NCBI GenBank assembly: GCA_026196035.1
Contig: JAPHQX010000074.1
Location: forward strand, 1-39,758
DNA: 39,758 nucleotides
Origin: Gammaproteobacteria bacterium
Lineage (GTDB): Bacteria; Pseudomonadota; Gammaproteobacteria; SZUA-229
Direction: 5' to 3'
Part shown: piece after piece, positions 1 through 7,644 of the stretch
Layout of the letters: the number at the start of each line of letters is the position of its first letter
Position numbering within the stretch: position 1 is the stretch's first letter
The notes under the pieces: model-generated
What the model was told of the DNA's origin: nothing
Database searches by the model: none
What the model saw: only the letters and a program-made list of their open reading frames with translations
Made by a program: the position numbers and the translations under genes

Positions 1-36
1 AAACACGCCATCAAGATCAAACAGAACAGAAGTCAT
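1..36 (-). CDS. HAD-superfamily hydrolase, N-terminal fragment (cut by window edge)
   Basis: Only the first 12 codons are present; they read MTSVLFDLDGVF on the minus strand. The hydrophobic strand followed by DLDG is HAD motif I, whose first Asp is the nucleophile that becomes phosphorylated. An AGGAA stretch about 5 bases before the ATG supports this start. GVF rather than GTL after the motif would fit NagD-like/HAD-IIA enzymes better than phosphoglycolate phosphatases, but 12 residues cannot decide the subfamily. Its proximity to ampD, amgK and murU makes a role as MurNAc-6-phosphate phosphatase (MupP) thinkable, but nothing visible proves it. Confidence 0.55.
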   Translation of the reverse strand, partial: MTSVLFDLDGVF

Positions 37-66
37 GAGTATTCCTGAAACTGATCGTATTTTTGT

Positions 67-95
67 ATTATAGCGCTAAAAACTTTCAGCTAATC
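67..95 (-). promoter_or_regulatory. possible sigma70 promoter for the HAD gene
   Basis: The minus strand shows a perfect TATAAT at 72-67, about 30 bases before the HAD start codon. No good -35 box sits at the right distance (TTAGCT at 15-base spacing is the best), so only the -10 is convincing. Confidence 0.33.
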
Positions 96-121
96 ATTAT
101 AGATAGCGTAGTCATTATTAA

Positions 122-146
122 GCCTGACTACTCAAAATAATCAGGC
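122..146 (-). terminator. weak hairpin at the rep stop codon
   Basis: GCCTGA (122-127) pairs with TCAGGC (141-146) around a 13-base A/T-rich loop. On the minus strand the stem includes the rep stop codon and is followed by TTAATAAT. The stem is short and the U-tract is interrupted, so this is a modest terminator candidate. Confidence 0.4.
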
Positions 147-2153
147 GAGCATATCCTTCAATGAGTCAAGATGGGCACGAGCCCTTGCCTTACTGGTTTT
201 TTCATCCAGCTTGCGACCACCACCCTCCCATTCAAGCTCTTCCTCTGGTAATTCGTAGAGAAAACGACTCGGTTCACATTCTATATCCTCACCATAACGG
301 CGGCGGTGTTTTGCATGGGTAATCGTCAACTCCTGACGCGCCCGGGTAACACCCACATAAGCCAGGCGTCGCTCTTCTTCAAGACTATCTTCTTTTAAAC
401 TATTTCGATGAGGTAAACACTCTTCTTCAACCCCCACCATATAAACATAGGGAAACTCCAGACCTTTGGCCGCATGTAATGTCATTAATCTAACCGCATC
501 CGTTTTATCCTCTTCCTGATTACGCTCGAGAATATCCATCAGTGCCATATGGGCGAGTAACTCACCCAGATTATCATCTTTTTTATCTTTAGCTAATCGA
601 GATAACCAGCCCAATAGCTCTTCAACATTGGCCATACGCCGTTCAGCAACTTTTAAATCACTACTCTGTTCGTTTAACCAGTCTTCATAACCAATTTCCA
701 GCACCAGACTGCGGGCGACGGCAACCGGGTCACCGCGTTCCGCATTATCACTTATTTTATTTATCCAGTGAGTAAACTGCTGCAAGCGATTTAATGCCCT
801 CTCATTCAGATGCTCCTGCAGGCCGAGTTCAAAACTGGCTTCAAACATACTAATGTTGCGTTGATTAGAATATTCACTGAGCTTCTCTAATGTTGCTGCA
901 CCTATCTCACGACGTGGTGTATTTACAATGCGTAAAAATGCAGTATCGTCATCCGGATTAACCAGTAATCGCAAATAAGCCATCACATCTTTTATTTCTG
1001 CCCGCTCAAAAAAAGAGGTTCCACCACTAACGACATAGGGTATTTGCATTTCCCTTAAATAGCGTTCAAAAATTCTGGCCTGTGAATTACTTCGATAAAG
1101 CACCGCATAATCACTGTGTTTTGCCCGTCGCTGAAACTTGTGCGTATTAATTTCAACCGTTACACGCTCGGCTTCGGCTTCTGCACTGGTACACTCGATT
1201 ATTCGAATCGGCTCGCCATAACCCAGGTCACTCCATAATTTTTTCTCAAACACATGGGGGTTATTACTGATTAACTGATTAGCACATTTCAGGATACGAC
1301 TGGTGGACCGATAATTCTGTTCCAGCTTGATGACTTTCAAACGATGGTAATCCTGATTTAACAAATCAAGATTTTCAGGTCGCGCACCACGCCATGAATA
1401 AACTGACTGATCATCATCGCCTACAGCGGTAAGTCGGGCATGAGTTCCCAATAGCATTTTAACCAGCTGATACTGACTGGCATTGGTATCCTGATACTCA
1501 TCCACCAGGAGATAATGCATGCGTTTCTGCCAGCGCAACAAAGCCTCATTATCCTGCTGGAACAATAAAACCGGCTGTAGAATCAGGTCATCAAAATCAA
1601 AAGCATTGTATGCTTTTAATTGCCGTTGATAGCGTGCATAAAACCGGGCGAAGCGTGCATCAATATCATGCTCGGCTTCAGTTAGTGCCTGATCCGGTAA
1701 AATAAAATCATTTTTCCATTTGGAGATACGCCAGCGCAACTCCTCTGCATCATCCAGACTGCTGGCATTATCCTGCTTATATAAGCCTTTTAATAAACTC
1801 AGCGTATCGGTGGTATCAAAAATACTGAAGCCTGACTTGTAGCCCAGTTTTTTATGCTCTTTACGCAGAATACGCAAACCCAGATTATGGAAAGTGGAAA
1901 CGATCAAACCACGGGTCTCATCCTTACCCAGAAGACCAGTGACACGCTCCTTCATTTCACGGGCGGCTTTATTGGTAAAGGTCACCGCCGTAATATGACC
2001 AGCACTGATCTGACAATCACGAATCAAATAGGCAATTTTATGGGTAATAACACCGGTTTTACCACTACCTGCACCGGCCAGTACCAGAAGAGGACCATCA
2101 ATATATTTTACAGCGGCACGCTGCTGGGGGTTTAAATCGAACAAATCAATCAC
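141..2153 (-). CDS. rep: ATP-dependent DNA helicase Rep
   Basis: A 670-residue superfamily 1 3'-5' DNA helicase, the length expected for Rep (673 aa in E. coli), which helps replication forks pass protein roadblocks. Visible motifs run in order: Walker A AGAGSGKT at residues 26-33, motif Ia TFTNKAAREMKERV, Walker B LLVDEYQDTN, motif III GDDDQSVYSWRGA, motif IV VIKLEQNYRS, motif V VRLMTLHAAKGLEFPYVY and motif VI LAYVGVTRAR. The unbroken similarity to E. coli Rep, including the VFEKKLWSDLGYG region, favours Rep over UvrD or PcrA. AGGTGA lies 5 bases before the ATG. It is divergent from ampD across about 130 bases and transcribed alone. The C-terminus is basic and lacks the long UvrD tail. Confidence 0.96.
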   Translation of the reverse strand: MIDLFDLNPQQRAAVKYIDGPLLVLAGAGSGKTGVITHKIAYLIRDCQISAGHITAVTFTNKAAREMKERVTGLLGKDETRGLIVSTFHNLGLRILRKEHKKLGYKSGFSIFDTTDTLSLLKGLYKQDNASSLDDAEELRWRISKWKNDFILPDQALTEAEHDIDARFARFYARYQRQLKAYNAFDFDDLILQPVLLFQQDNEALLRWQKRMHYLLVDEYQDTNASQYQLVKMLLGTHARLTAVGDDDQSVYSWRGARPENLDLLNQDYHRLKVIKLEQNYRSTSRILKCANQLISNNPHVFEKKLWSDLGYGEPIRIIECTSAEAEAERVTVEINTHKFQRRAKHSDYAVLYRSNSQARIFERYLREMQIPYVVSGGTSFFERAEIKDVMAYLRLLVNPDDDTAFLRIVNTPRREIGAATLEKLSEYSNQRNISMFEASFELGLQEHLNERALNRLQQFTHWINKISDNAERGDPVAVARSLVLEIGYEDWLNEQSSDLKVAERRMANVEELLGWLSRLAKDKKDDNLGELLAHMALMDILERNQEEDKTDAVRLMTLHAAKGLEFPYVYMVGVEEECLPHRNSLKEDSLEEERRLAYVGVTRARQELTITHAKHRRRYGEDIECEPSRFLYELPEEELEWEGGGRKLDEKTSKARARAHLDSLKDMLA

Positions 2154-2175
2154 CTGAATCTACAATCCGCTATTC

Positions 2176-2202
2176 TATAGGCAGATTCAAAATGCGCCTA
2201 TA
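2176..2202. promoter_or_regulatory. dyad in the rep/ampD divergent spacer
   Basis: TATAGGC (2176-2182) is a perfect inverted match to GCCTATA (2196-2202), with a 13-base spacer. It lies between the divergent starts of rep and ampD, where it could be an operator or simply contain overlapping -10 elements. No regulator family can be named from it. Confidence 0.3.
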
Positions 2203-2286
2203 CCACCCGTGAAATATTTACACTCTGTTTCACATTTTTATGCACTGGACTTGCATGATTCAAATCACATGCTAGGATGTAAGCCT

Positions 2287-2835
2287 ATGAAAATTAACAA
2301 AAAAACAGGGCTGATCGAAGATGTAGAATATATCCCGTCACCCAATGCCGATGACCGACCCGAAGACAGGGATCCTGAACTCATTGTCATTCACAATATC
2401 AGCCTGCCGCCCGGCAAATTTGGTGGCGATTACATCAGGCAACTGTTTACCAATAGCCTGAATCCCAATGAACACCCCTATTTTCAGGAAATTCATTCAT
2501 TACATGTTTCAGCTCACGCCCTGATTCACCGGGATGGACAGATTACCCAGTTTGTACCCTTTAATAAGCGGGCCTGGCATGCGGGGGTTTCCTGCTATAA
2601 AGATAAACAGCAATGTAATGACTTTTCAATCGGCATAGAACTGGAAGGCACTGATGACCTGCCCTATGAAACCGTGCAATACCGACAATTAGCAGATATG
2701 ATCAATGCCTTGCGCAAATGCTACACTTGTATTGAAGGTGATGCGATTACCGGACATTGTGATATCGCACCTGACAGAAAGACGGATCCTGGCCAGGCTT
2801 TTGACTGGGATCGCTTAAAACGATTAATAACCTAA
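2287..2835 (+). CDS. ampD: 1,6-anhydro-N-acetylmuramyl-L-alanine amidase AmpD
   Basis: Cytoplasmic zinc amidase that removes the stem peptide from anhydroMurNAc muropeptides recovered from wall turnover; its loss typically derepresses AmpC in bacteria with AmpR. From the chosen ATG the protein has 182 residues, matching the family. An in-frame ATG 78 bases upstream would add a non-conserved leader, while AGGA sits 9 bases before 2287, so the shorter form is preferred. Conserved pieces are IVIHNISLPPG (zinc His), HALIHRDGQI, FNKRAWHAGVS, FSIGIELEGTD and the C-terminal GHCDIAPDRKTDPG with the other His/Asp ligands. It heads an operon with ampE and a histidine phosphatase. Confidence 0.95.
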   Translation: MKINKKTGLIEDVEYIPSPNADDRPEDRDPELIVIHNISLPPGKFGGDYIRQLFTNSLNPNEHPYFQEIHSLHVSAHALIHRDGQITQFVPFNKRAWHAGVSCYKDKQQCNDFSIGIELEGTDDLPYETVQYRQLADMINALRKCYTCIEGDAITGHCDIAPDRKTDPGQAFDWDRLKRLIT

Positions 2836-2854
2836 TAATAAAAAGATAACCATC

Positions 2855-3703
2855 ATGTCTCTTATTTGCATCATTGCCGGACTTTTACTTGAACGTATGC
2901 TGGAAACACTGCAACAGCTGCGCAATTTCCAGTGGTTTGAAAAATATAGCCAGTGGATGATTAATCACATGCCGGGGCTGATTGAGCAGGGTGCATCCTC
3001 TGTGGTTATTTTATTACTACCCGTGATGCTGCTGGCCGGCTTAATTCAAAATATACTGGCTGACACATTTTTCGACATTTTCAGCCTGATTTACGGTTTT
3101 GTTGTTTTTGTCTACTGCCTCGGCCCTGGTGATCTGGACAAGGAAATAGACTGTTTTTTAACAGCCCGTGAAACAGCGGATGAGGACATGGCACACAAAT
3201 GTGCCAGCGCCATTATGGGTGAAGATGCATCCAGATCTCCAGACCAGCAAATTGTTGATGTTACACAAAACATTCTTTACCAGTCGAATGACCGTTTTTT
3301 CGCCGTCATCTTCTGGTTCGTTGTACTGGGGCCTTTTGGCGCCCTGTTGTATCGACTGACGTCCTACACCAGCAAACGCTCTAATAATAAAACGCTAACC
3401 GCTGCTGCAAGAAGACTGAAAGCCATTTTAGCCTGGGCACCGGCACACCTTGTAGCCGTAGGTTATGCCCTCACCGGAAACTATGAAGGTGCCAGCGAAG
3501 GCTTTAAGGGTAAACAGAAAAAAGATGAACTGAATGAAAGTAATTACAATACGCTGGTATCGGCTGGACTCGGCGCGTTAAAAAACTGCACTCCCGGTGA
3601 AGAAACCGCCTGTATTCGTTCCACTCGTGGACTGGTATTACGTACATTAATCGTCTGGCTGGCCCTGATTGCTTTACTGACACTCATGGGCTGGACAAGT
3701 TGA
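2855..3703 (+). CDS. ampE: AmpE-like inner-membrane protein
   Basis: A 282-residue membrane protein that follows ampD, as in E. coli and Pseudomonas. AmpE is annotated as a regulatory or signalling modulator in the beta-lactamase/peptidoglycan recycling system, but its biochemical role is not settled. Hydrophobic segments are visible near residues 1-12, 47-66, 72-90, 150-168 and 262-280. The family signatures VFVYCLGPGDLD, FWFVVLGPFGALLYRLTSY and LAWAPAHLVAVGYALTGNY are present. It starts 19 bases after ampD and ends one base before the next gene, so all three are probably cotranscribed and translation of the third is likely coupled. Confidence 0.9.
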   Translation: MSLICIIAGLLLERMLETLQQLRNFQWFEKYSQWMINHMPGLIEQGASSVVILLLPVMLLAGLIQNILADTFFDIFSLIYGFVVFVYCLGPGDLDKEIDCFLTARETADEDMAHKCASAIMGEDASRSPDQQIVDVTQNILYQSNDRFFAVIFWFVVLGPFGALLYRLTSYTSKRSNNKTLTAAARRLKAILAWAPAHLVAVGYALTGNYEGASEGFKGKQKKDELNESNYNTLVSAGLGALKNCTPGEETACIRSTRGLVLRTLIVWLALIALLTLMGWTS

Positions 3704-3704
3704 G

Positions 3705-4292
3705 ATGTCAGACACCCGCATTGATATCATTCGTCATGGCGAACCAGAAGGCGGACGCCGTTATCGAGGCCACAGCGTCGATGACCCTTTAAGCAAACTT
3801 GGCTGGCAACAGATGTGGAATGCAGTACCCGAAAAACCCATCTGGGATCACATCATCACCTCACCTCTTTCACGCTGTCACAGCTTTGCCGAAGCACTGG
3901 CTGAAACACTCAGCATTGAAGTGACCATTGAAGATAATCTGAAAGAAATTGGCTTTGGTAGCTGGGAAGGCCGTAGTCCCGAAGATATTAAAGCGAATGA
4001 AGGCGATGCTCTACAACGTTTTCTAAAAGACCCTGTTAACAACCGCCCTGATGGCGCCGAACCTCTGGATACTTTTGCCGAAAGAGTCTGGGATGTCTAC
4101 CAGAACACCATTACCCGGCATCATGGCCAGCATATTTTAATAGTCGCTCATGCCGGTGTTATTCGTGCCATCACCAGTAATATACTGGGCATGTCACTGG
4201 ATGATGTCTATAGTAAATTAAAAATAGAATATGCCGCTGTTGCAACCACACGGATAGCCGATAATGGCGATCCGGTAATGGTTTTGACTTAA
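3705..4292 (+). CDS. histidine phosphatase family protein (CobC/phosphoglycerate-mutase-like)
   Basis: A 195-residue cytosolic histidine phosphatase. The catalytic signature IIRHGEP lies at residues 8-14 (phospho-acceptor His11), with TSPLSRC as the second phosphate-binding block, EIGFGSWEG carrying the acid/base Glu, and LIVAHAGVIR with the second catalytic His. The NLKEIGFGSWEG spacing resembles alpha-ribazole phosphatase (CobC) and small phosphoglycerate-mutase-like enzymes. Cobalamin genes occur at the far right of the window but not next to it, so substrate is undecided. The ATG lies one base after the ampE stop, implying translational coupling. Confidence 0.85.
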   Translation: MSDTRIDIIRHGEPEGGRRYRGHSVDDPLSKLGWQQMWNAVPEKPIWDHIITSPLSRCHSFAEALAETLSIEVTIEDNLKEIGFGSWEGRSPEDIKANEGDALQRFLKDPVNNRPDGAEPLDTFAERVWDVYQNTITRHHGQHILIVAHAGVIRAITSNILGMSLDDVYSKLKIEYAAVATTRIADNGDPVMVLT

Positions 4293-4321
4293 CTCTCTGT
4301 GATCTAAATTAAAAAGAAAAC

Positions 4322-4391
4322 ACGAAGCACGCAAATATTTTTATTTAATCTATCTTACCGAATACACAACATCTTTTATTTGCATCTTCGT
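4322..4391. repeat. imperfect inverted repeat between convergent genes
   Basis: ACGAAGCACGCAAATA (4322-4337) is an imperfect inverse of TATTTGCATCTTCGT (4377-4391). The pair fills the gap between two convergent genes, where it could serve as a bidirectional terminator or be a small dispersed palindrome. A comparable CGCAAATA-type arm pair occurs at 30769-30864. Confidence 0.4.
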
Positions 4392-4401
4392 ATCAAGAGT
4401 T

Positions 4402-5172
4402 TTAGGTATTTGCTGCGGCAGATATATCAATCATCTTTTCAACACTAACACCAAATTTTTTCGCCTGCTGCAATGCTCTCTGTAATCGTGATGGCGCACT
4501 TCGGCCCATACATTTATGTTCAGGATCACCTTCAAATGCTTTGACCATAGAAGCAATTAATTTCTCAACATCGAATTCCCGCCCGGTCATAGCCTGCTGA
4601 ATTGAAATAACTTCACGACTAATAGTATCAGCCACTTTTCGATGATGCTCCCAGAGTTCACCAACGTTACCACCCGTCTCTAGTCCTGCAATATTGGTAG
4701 TCAATATATAAACATTCTTAACCACCAGCTCAAACAGCAACTGATCTTCATCACTTAATCGATCACAGGGAATATCAATCGCCGCCAGCGCATCACAGAT
4801 TAACTGACTCTGAGGGCCGTAAACAGGTGAAGGTATAATCACTTTTGCATCCTGACCTTTTTTCTTCTCAAACCAGACCGAAATAACAGAGGGATTATCT
4901 AGCTGATACTGTTTCCAGTCATCTGGCAATAATTCATTTTGCAACAGAGCCAGTTTATTACGCCAGTTCTGAGGAATAATTCCCAGCACAGTATGTAAAT
5001 CATTTTCTGCAACTGCCAGCAATACCATGGCCGGATCAGGAATATCTTCTGCACACTGGTGTATATCCATATTACGTGTAACGGGATATACTGGGTAGCC
5101 CAGACGTAAAAAACCACGGGCAAAAACACCACCCATTTCACCAACACCAATAATCACTACCGGTTTGTTCAT
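4402..5172 (-). CDS. Rossmann-fold NAD(P)-binding protein, ketopantoate-reductase-like
   Basis: A 256-residue soluble protein. The N-terminus VVIIGVGEMGGVFARGF is a dinucleotide-binding beta-alpha-beta with a GxGxxG-type loop (residues 9-14). The hydrophobic strand AMVLLAVAEND follows, and the helical C-terminal half contains LVVKNVYILTTNI and CMGRSAPSRLQRAL. This layout resembles the 6-phosphogluconate dehydrogenase/ketopantoate reductase superfamily, but the usual PanE catalytic blocks are not clear, so no substrate is assigned. It is a single gene, convergent with the histidine phosphatase and divergent from amgK. Confidence 0.6.
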   Translation of the reverse strand: MNKPVVIIGVGEMGGVFARGFLRLGYPVYPVTRNMDIHQCAEDIPDPAMVLLAVAENDLHTVLGIIPQNWRNKLALLQNELLPDDWKQYQLDNPSVISVWFEKKKGQDAKVIIPSPVYGPQSQLICDALAAIDIPCDRLSDEDQLLFELVVKNVYILTTNIAGLETGGNVGELWEHHRKVADTISREVISIQQAMTGREFDVEKLIASMVKAFEGDPEHKCMGRSAPSRLQRALQQAKKFGVSVEKMIDISAAANT

Positions 5173-5196
5173 AACGCCCCCTTATACAAGCCCGAA

Positions 5197-5224
5197 TTCA
5201 CTGATACAATCAGCTGATTATAAC
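5197..5224 (+). promoter_or_regulatory. possible promoter of amgK-murU
   Basis: TTCACT (5197-5202) and TATAAC (5219-5224) are separated by 16 bases, with the amgK ATG about 20 bases downstream. The -10 is good and the -35 mediocre. Confidence 0.38.
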
Positions 5225-5244
5225 AAACATAATCCATTATCTAC

Positions 5245-6240
5245 ATGCAAATAGATTCCCGACTGGAACAACTTAAAAACTGGCTCACGTCAGAACTCAA
5301 TATACAAAATTACAGCATCGAAGTTGCTTCGGCTGATGCCAGTTTCCGACGTTATTTCCGCATTACCAGTGATAGTGACACATGGGTTGCAATGGATGCA
5401 CCACCAGATAAAGAAGACTGCCAGCCCTTTGTGCACATCGCCACCATGATTGAAACAGCTGAAGTTCAGGCACCCCATATATTTCACTGGAATAAAGAAC
5501 TGGGCTTCATGTTACTCAGCGATCTGGGCAGCGAGCCTTACCTCAATACCCTATCTGAGAATACGGCCGAACAGTTATACAATGATGCCATAGATGCATT
5601 AATAAAAATGCAGGGCATTAGAAACGGTCTTGCTGCTTATGATAAAGCATTATTAAATACTGAAATGAATCTGTTTGAAGAATGGTACCTCAACAAACAT
5701 TTTAAGATTCAGCTTAATCAACAACAACAGAAAGAACTGAAATCTATTTTTGATTTACTCACAGATAACGCGCTTAACCAGCCACAGGTTTTTGTGCACC
5801 GCGATTACCATTCACGCAACCTGATGATAACCGGAAAGGACAATCCTGGTGTAATCGATTTTCAGGATGCTGTTATGGGCGGAATTACTTACGACCTGGT
5901 TTCTTTATTAAAAGACTGTTACATCGCCTGGCCACGACAGAAGATTATTAAATGGTTAAATCATTTTCGCATCAACAACCCCTTAACAAACAACATTAAT
6001 GAAAATACTTTTATTCGCTGGTTTGATTTAATGGGACTGCAACGTCATCTAAAAGTACTGGGAATTTTCTGCCGATTAAATTACCGGGATAATAAATCAA
6101 ATTATTTAAATGATCTTCCCTTAACACTGGCTTACGTTATAGATGTATGCCAGCGTTACGATGAATTAAAACCACTTATAAATTTACTCTCTTCTCTAAA
6201 CATAAAAGCAGATCAGAAACTTCTGGATAAAATAAAATGA
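5245..6240 (+). CDS. amgK: N-acetylmuramate/N-acetylglucosamine kinase AmgK
   Basis: Cytoplasmic aminoglycoside-phosphotransferase-fold sugar kinase, 331 residues. In Pseudomonas AmgK phosphorylates MurNAc (and GlcNAc) at C1, giving MurNAc-1-phosphate for MurU; this bypasses de novo UDP-MurNAc synthesis and the fosfomycin target MurA. Supporting blocks are ASADASFRRYFRI, AMDAPPDKEDCQPFV, MLLSDLGSEPYL, the catalytic VFVHRDYHSRNLM, the metal-binding GVIDFQDAVMGG and LMGLQRHLKVLGIF. These match the Pseudomonas enzyme along its length. It overlaps murU by four bases (ATGA), the pairing expected for the pathway. Confidence 0.93.
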   Translation: MQIDSRLEQLKNWLTSELNIQNYSIEVASADASFRRYFRITSDSDTWVAMDAPPDKEDCQPFVHIATMIETAEVQAPHIFHWNKELGFMLLSDLGSEPYLNTLSENTAEQLYNDAIDALIKMQGIRNGLAAYDKALLNTEMNLFEEWYLNKHFKIQLNQQQQKELKSIFDLLTDNALNQPQVFVHRDYHSRNLMITGKDNPGVIDFQDAVMGGITYDLVSLLKDCYIAWPRQKIIKWLNHFRINNPLTNNINENTFIRWFDLMGLQRHLKVLGIFCRLNYRDNKSNYLNDLPLTLAYVIDVCQRYDELKPLINLLSSLNIKADQKLLDKIK

Positions 6241-6902
6241 AAGCGATGATTCTAGCTGCTGGCCGTGGCGAACGTCTACGCCCCTTAACCGACAGCATCC
6301 CCAAGCCTTTATTACAGGCAGGCCAGCATAAACTGATTGAGTATCATTTATATCATCTGGCTGACGCAGGTTTTAAAGATATTATTATTAATGTCGCCTG
6401 GCTGGGTGAACAAATCATCAACACTCTGGGTGATGGTTCAAACTATAATTTATCTATCAAATATTCAAATGAAGGCGATAAGGCACTGGAAACCGGTGGC
6501 GGTATTTTTAATGCACTGCCTTTATTAGGTGATGATCCTTTTCTGGTTATCAATGGTGATATATGGACAGACTATGCTTTTAAAAATCTTTATGGCCTTA
6601 CACCACAGGGCATGGCTCATTTAATAATGGTTAATAACCCTGAACACAATCCTGATGGTGATTTTTATCTGCAAAACAATCGACTCACTGAATCAGGTAA
6701 TAACAAATATACTTTCAGTGGCATCGGTGTTTATAAAAAAGATTTTTTTGCTGGCCAGACCAATCAATCATTTCCCCTGGCACCTTTAATTAGACAACAC
6801 CTCAAACAGAAAAATATTAGTGCTGAACTGTATACCGGTGAATGGGATGATATCGGTACTCTGGAGCGCCTTGAAATGCGCATAAAAAAACAGACTCCTT
6901 AA
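6237..6902 (+). CDS. murU: N-acetylmuramate alpha-1-phosphate uridylyltransferase MurU
   Basis: A 221-residue nucleotidyltransferase that converts MurNAc-1-phosphate and UTP to UDP-MurNAc, the last step of the AmgK/MurU salvage route. The N-terminal MKAMILAAGRGERLRPLT carries the GxGxR nucleotide-binding signature (residues 9-18) and PKPLL the substrate lysine. EGDKALETGGGIFNALP matches the MurU-specific block, and NGDIWTDY holds the metal-binding Asp. Short length without a C-terminal acyltransferase domain separates it from GlmU. Translation is coupled to amgK by a 4-base overlap, and a terminator overlaps its stop codon. Confidence 0.93.
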   Translation: MKAMILAAGRGERLRPLTDSIPKPLLQAGQHKLIEYHLYHLADAGFKDIIINVAWLGEQIINTLGDGSNYNLSIKYSNEGDKALETGGGIFNALPLLGDDPFLVINGDIWTDYAFKNLYGLTPQGMAHLIMVNNPEHNPDGDFYLQNNRLTESGNNKYTFSGIGVYKKDFFAGQTNQSFPLAPLIRQHLKQKNISAELYTGEWDDIGTLERLEMRIKKQTP

Positions 6903-6917
6903 GAGTCTGTTATTTAA
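6889..6917 (+). terminator. Rho-independent terminator of amgK-murU
   Basis: AACAGACTC (6889-6897) pairs perfectly with GAGTCTGTT (6903-6911) around a five-base loop that contains the murU stop codon. TTATTTAATT follows. A run of A residues precedes the stem. Confidence 0.8.
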
Positions 6918-6956
6918 TTCCTGCTGATTTTAATTATTATTATTTTATTTTTATTA

Positions 6957-7511
6957 TTAAAGCCCTGATTTACCTAAATTCCCGCCAAACATGTAATTCA
7001 CCATTAACATATGAACATCATCTGCGCCCTGACTACCACTATAAAATCCGTAGTCTAACTCTAAACGCTCATCTCTTTTCAATCGCCAGCCCATACCCAC
7101 TCCATATATTTTTCCATCTGTCAGAGCCTCTAAATTATTTGAATATGAGTAATCAAGATCTGCATTTCCATATTTAATTTTAAAATATGTTCTACCACTT
7201 TCAACTGTGCGGTATGCAAGTGAAGTCTGGGTACCACTCACGCTATAGTCAAGGCCAGCCACACTCGTACCTGATTCAATACTCTTAAAGCTGGCATATT
7301 CAATAGCCCAGCCATCTTCTTCAAAACCTATAAAAATATTGCCTGATGGGGCCACATCATAATCAATAGCAGGGTTTGATGAATCCGCATAAATGCCGCC
7401 GCCACCAATTCCATATAAAAAATTTATACCCTGTCGACCTGCAAATGATGTTGTAGATGCCGCCACTAGCAGCATAGATAGAACAATCTGAATCGTTTGT
7501 TTAAGCTTCAT
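6957..7511 (-). CDS. small outer-membrane beta-barrel protein
   Basis: A 184-residue protein with a clear signal peptide: basic MKLKQ, a hydrophobic stretch and a cleavage site near TTSFAG (about residue 24). The rest alternates polar and hydrophobic residues in strands with glycine- and aromatic-rich turns (GNIFIGFEEDGWAIEYASF, TSLAYRTVESGRTYFKIKYG, IYGVGMGWRLKRDERLELDYG), and a final VHMLMVNYMFGG strand. Length and pattern fit an eight-stranded OmpA-N/OmpW-like barrel, but no specific family is recognised. It is followed on the plus side by an A/T-rich spacer. Confidence 0.65.
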   Translation of the reverse strand: MKLKQTIQIVLSMLLVAASTTSFAGRQGINFLYGIGGGGIYADSSNPAIDYDVAPSGNIFIGFEEDGWAIEYASFKSIESGTSVAGLDYSVSGTQTSLAYRTVESGRTYFKIKYGNADLDYSYSNNLEALTDGKIYGVGMGWRLKRDERLELDYGFYSGSQGADDVHMLMVNYMFGGNLGKSGL

Positions 7512-7576
7512 CCCTCACATCCTCATACCTGGAGTTTTGTATATTTTTACTGATAATAGCATGTTTTCAGAATAAT

Positions 7577-7616
7577 ACCTCATGAAAATCAATAATGTAC
7601 ATTGATTTTATGAGGT
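7577..7616 (-). terminator. strong hairpin downstream of the metal permease
   Basis: Arms 7577-7593 (ACCTCATGAAAATCAAT) and 7601-7616 (ATTGATTTTATGAGGT) pair over 16 bases with a single bulged G and a 7-base loop. On the minus strand the hairpin lies after the permease stop and is followed by ATTATTCTG, a weak U-tract. It may terminate the permease transcript or fold in the 5' leader of the barrel gene. Confidence 0.5.
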
Positions 7617-7644
7617 TCTACACAAAGTTTGATAAGTAACTGAT

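Noticed and set aside
2209-2286. Longer ampD start with 26 extra residues
   Set aside because: The added leader is not AmpD-like, and the ATG at 2287 has its own AGGA and gives the family length.
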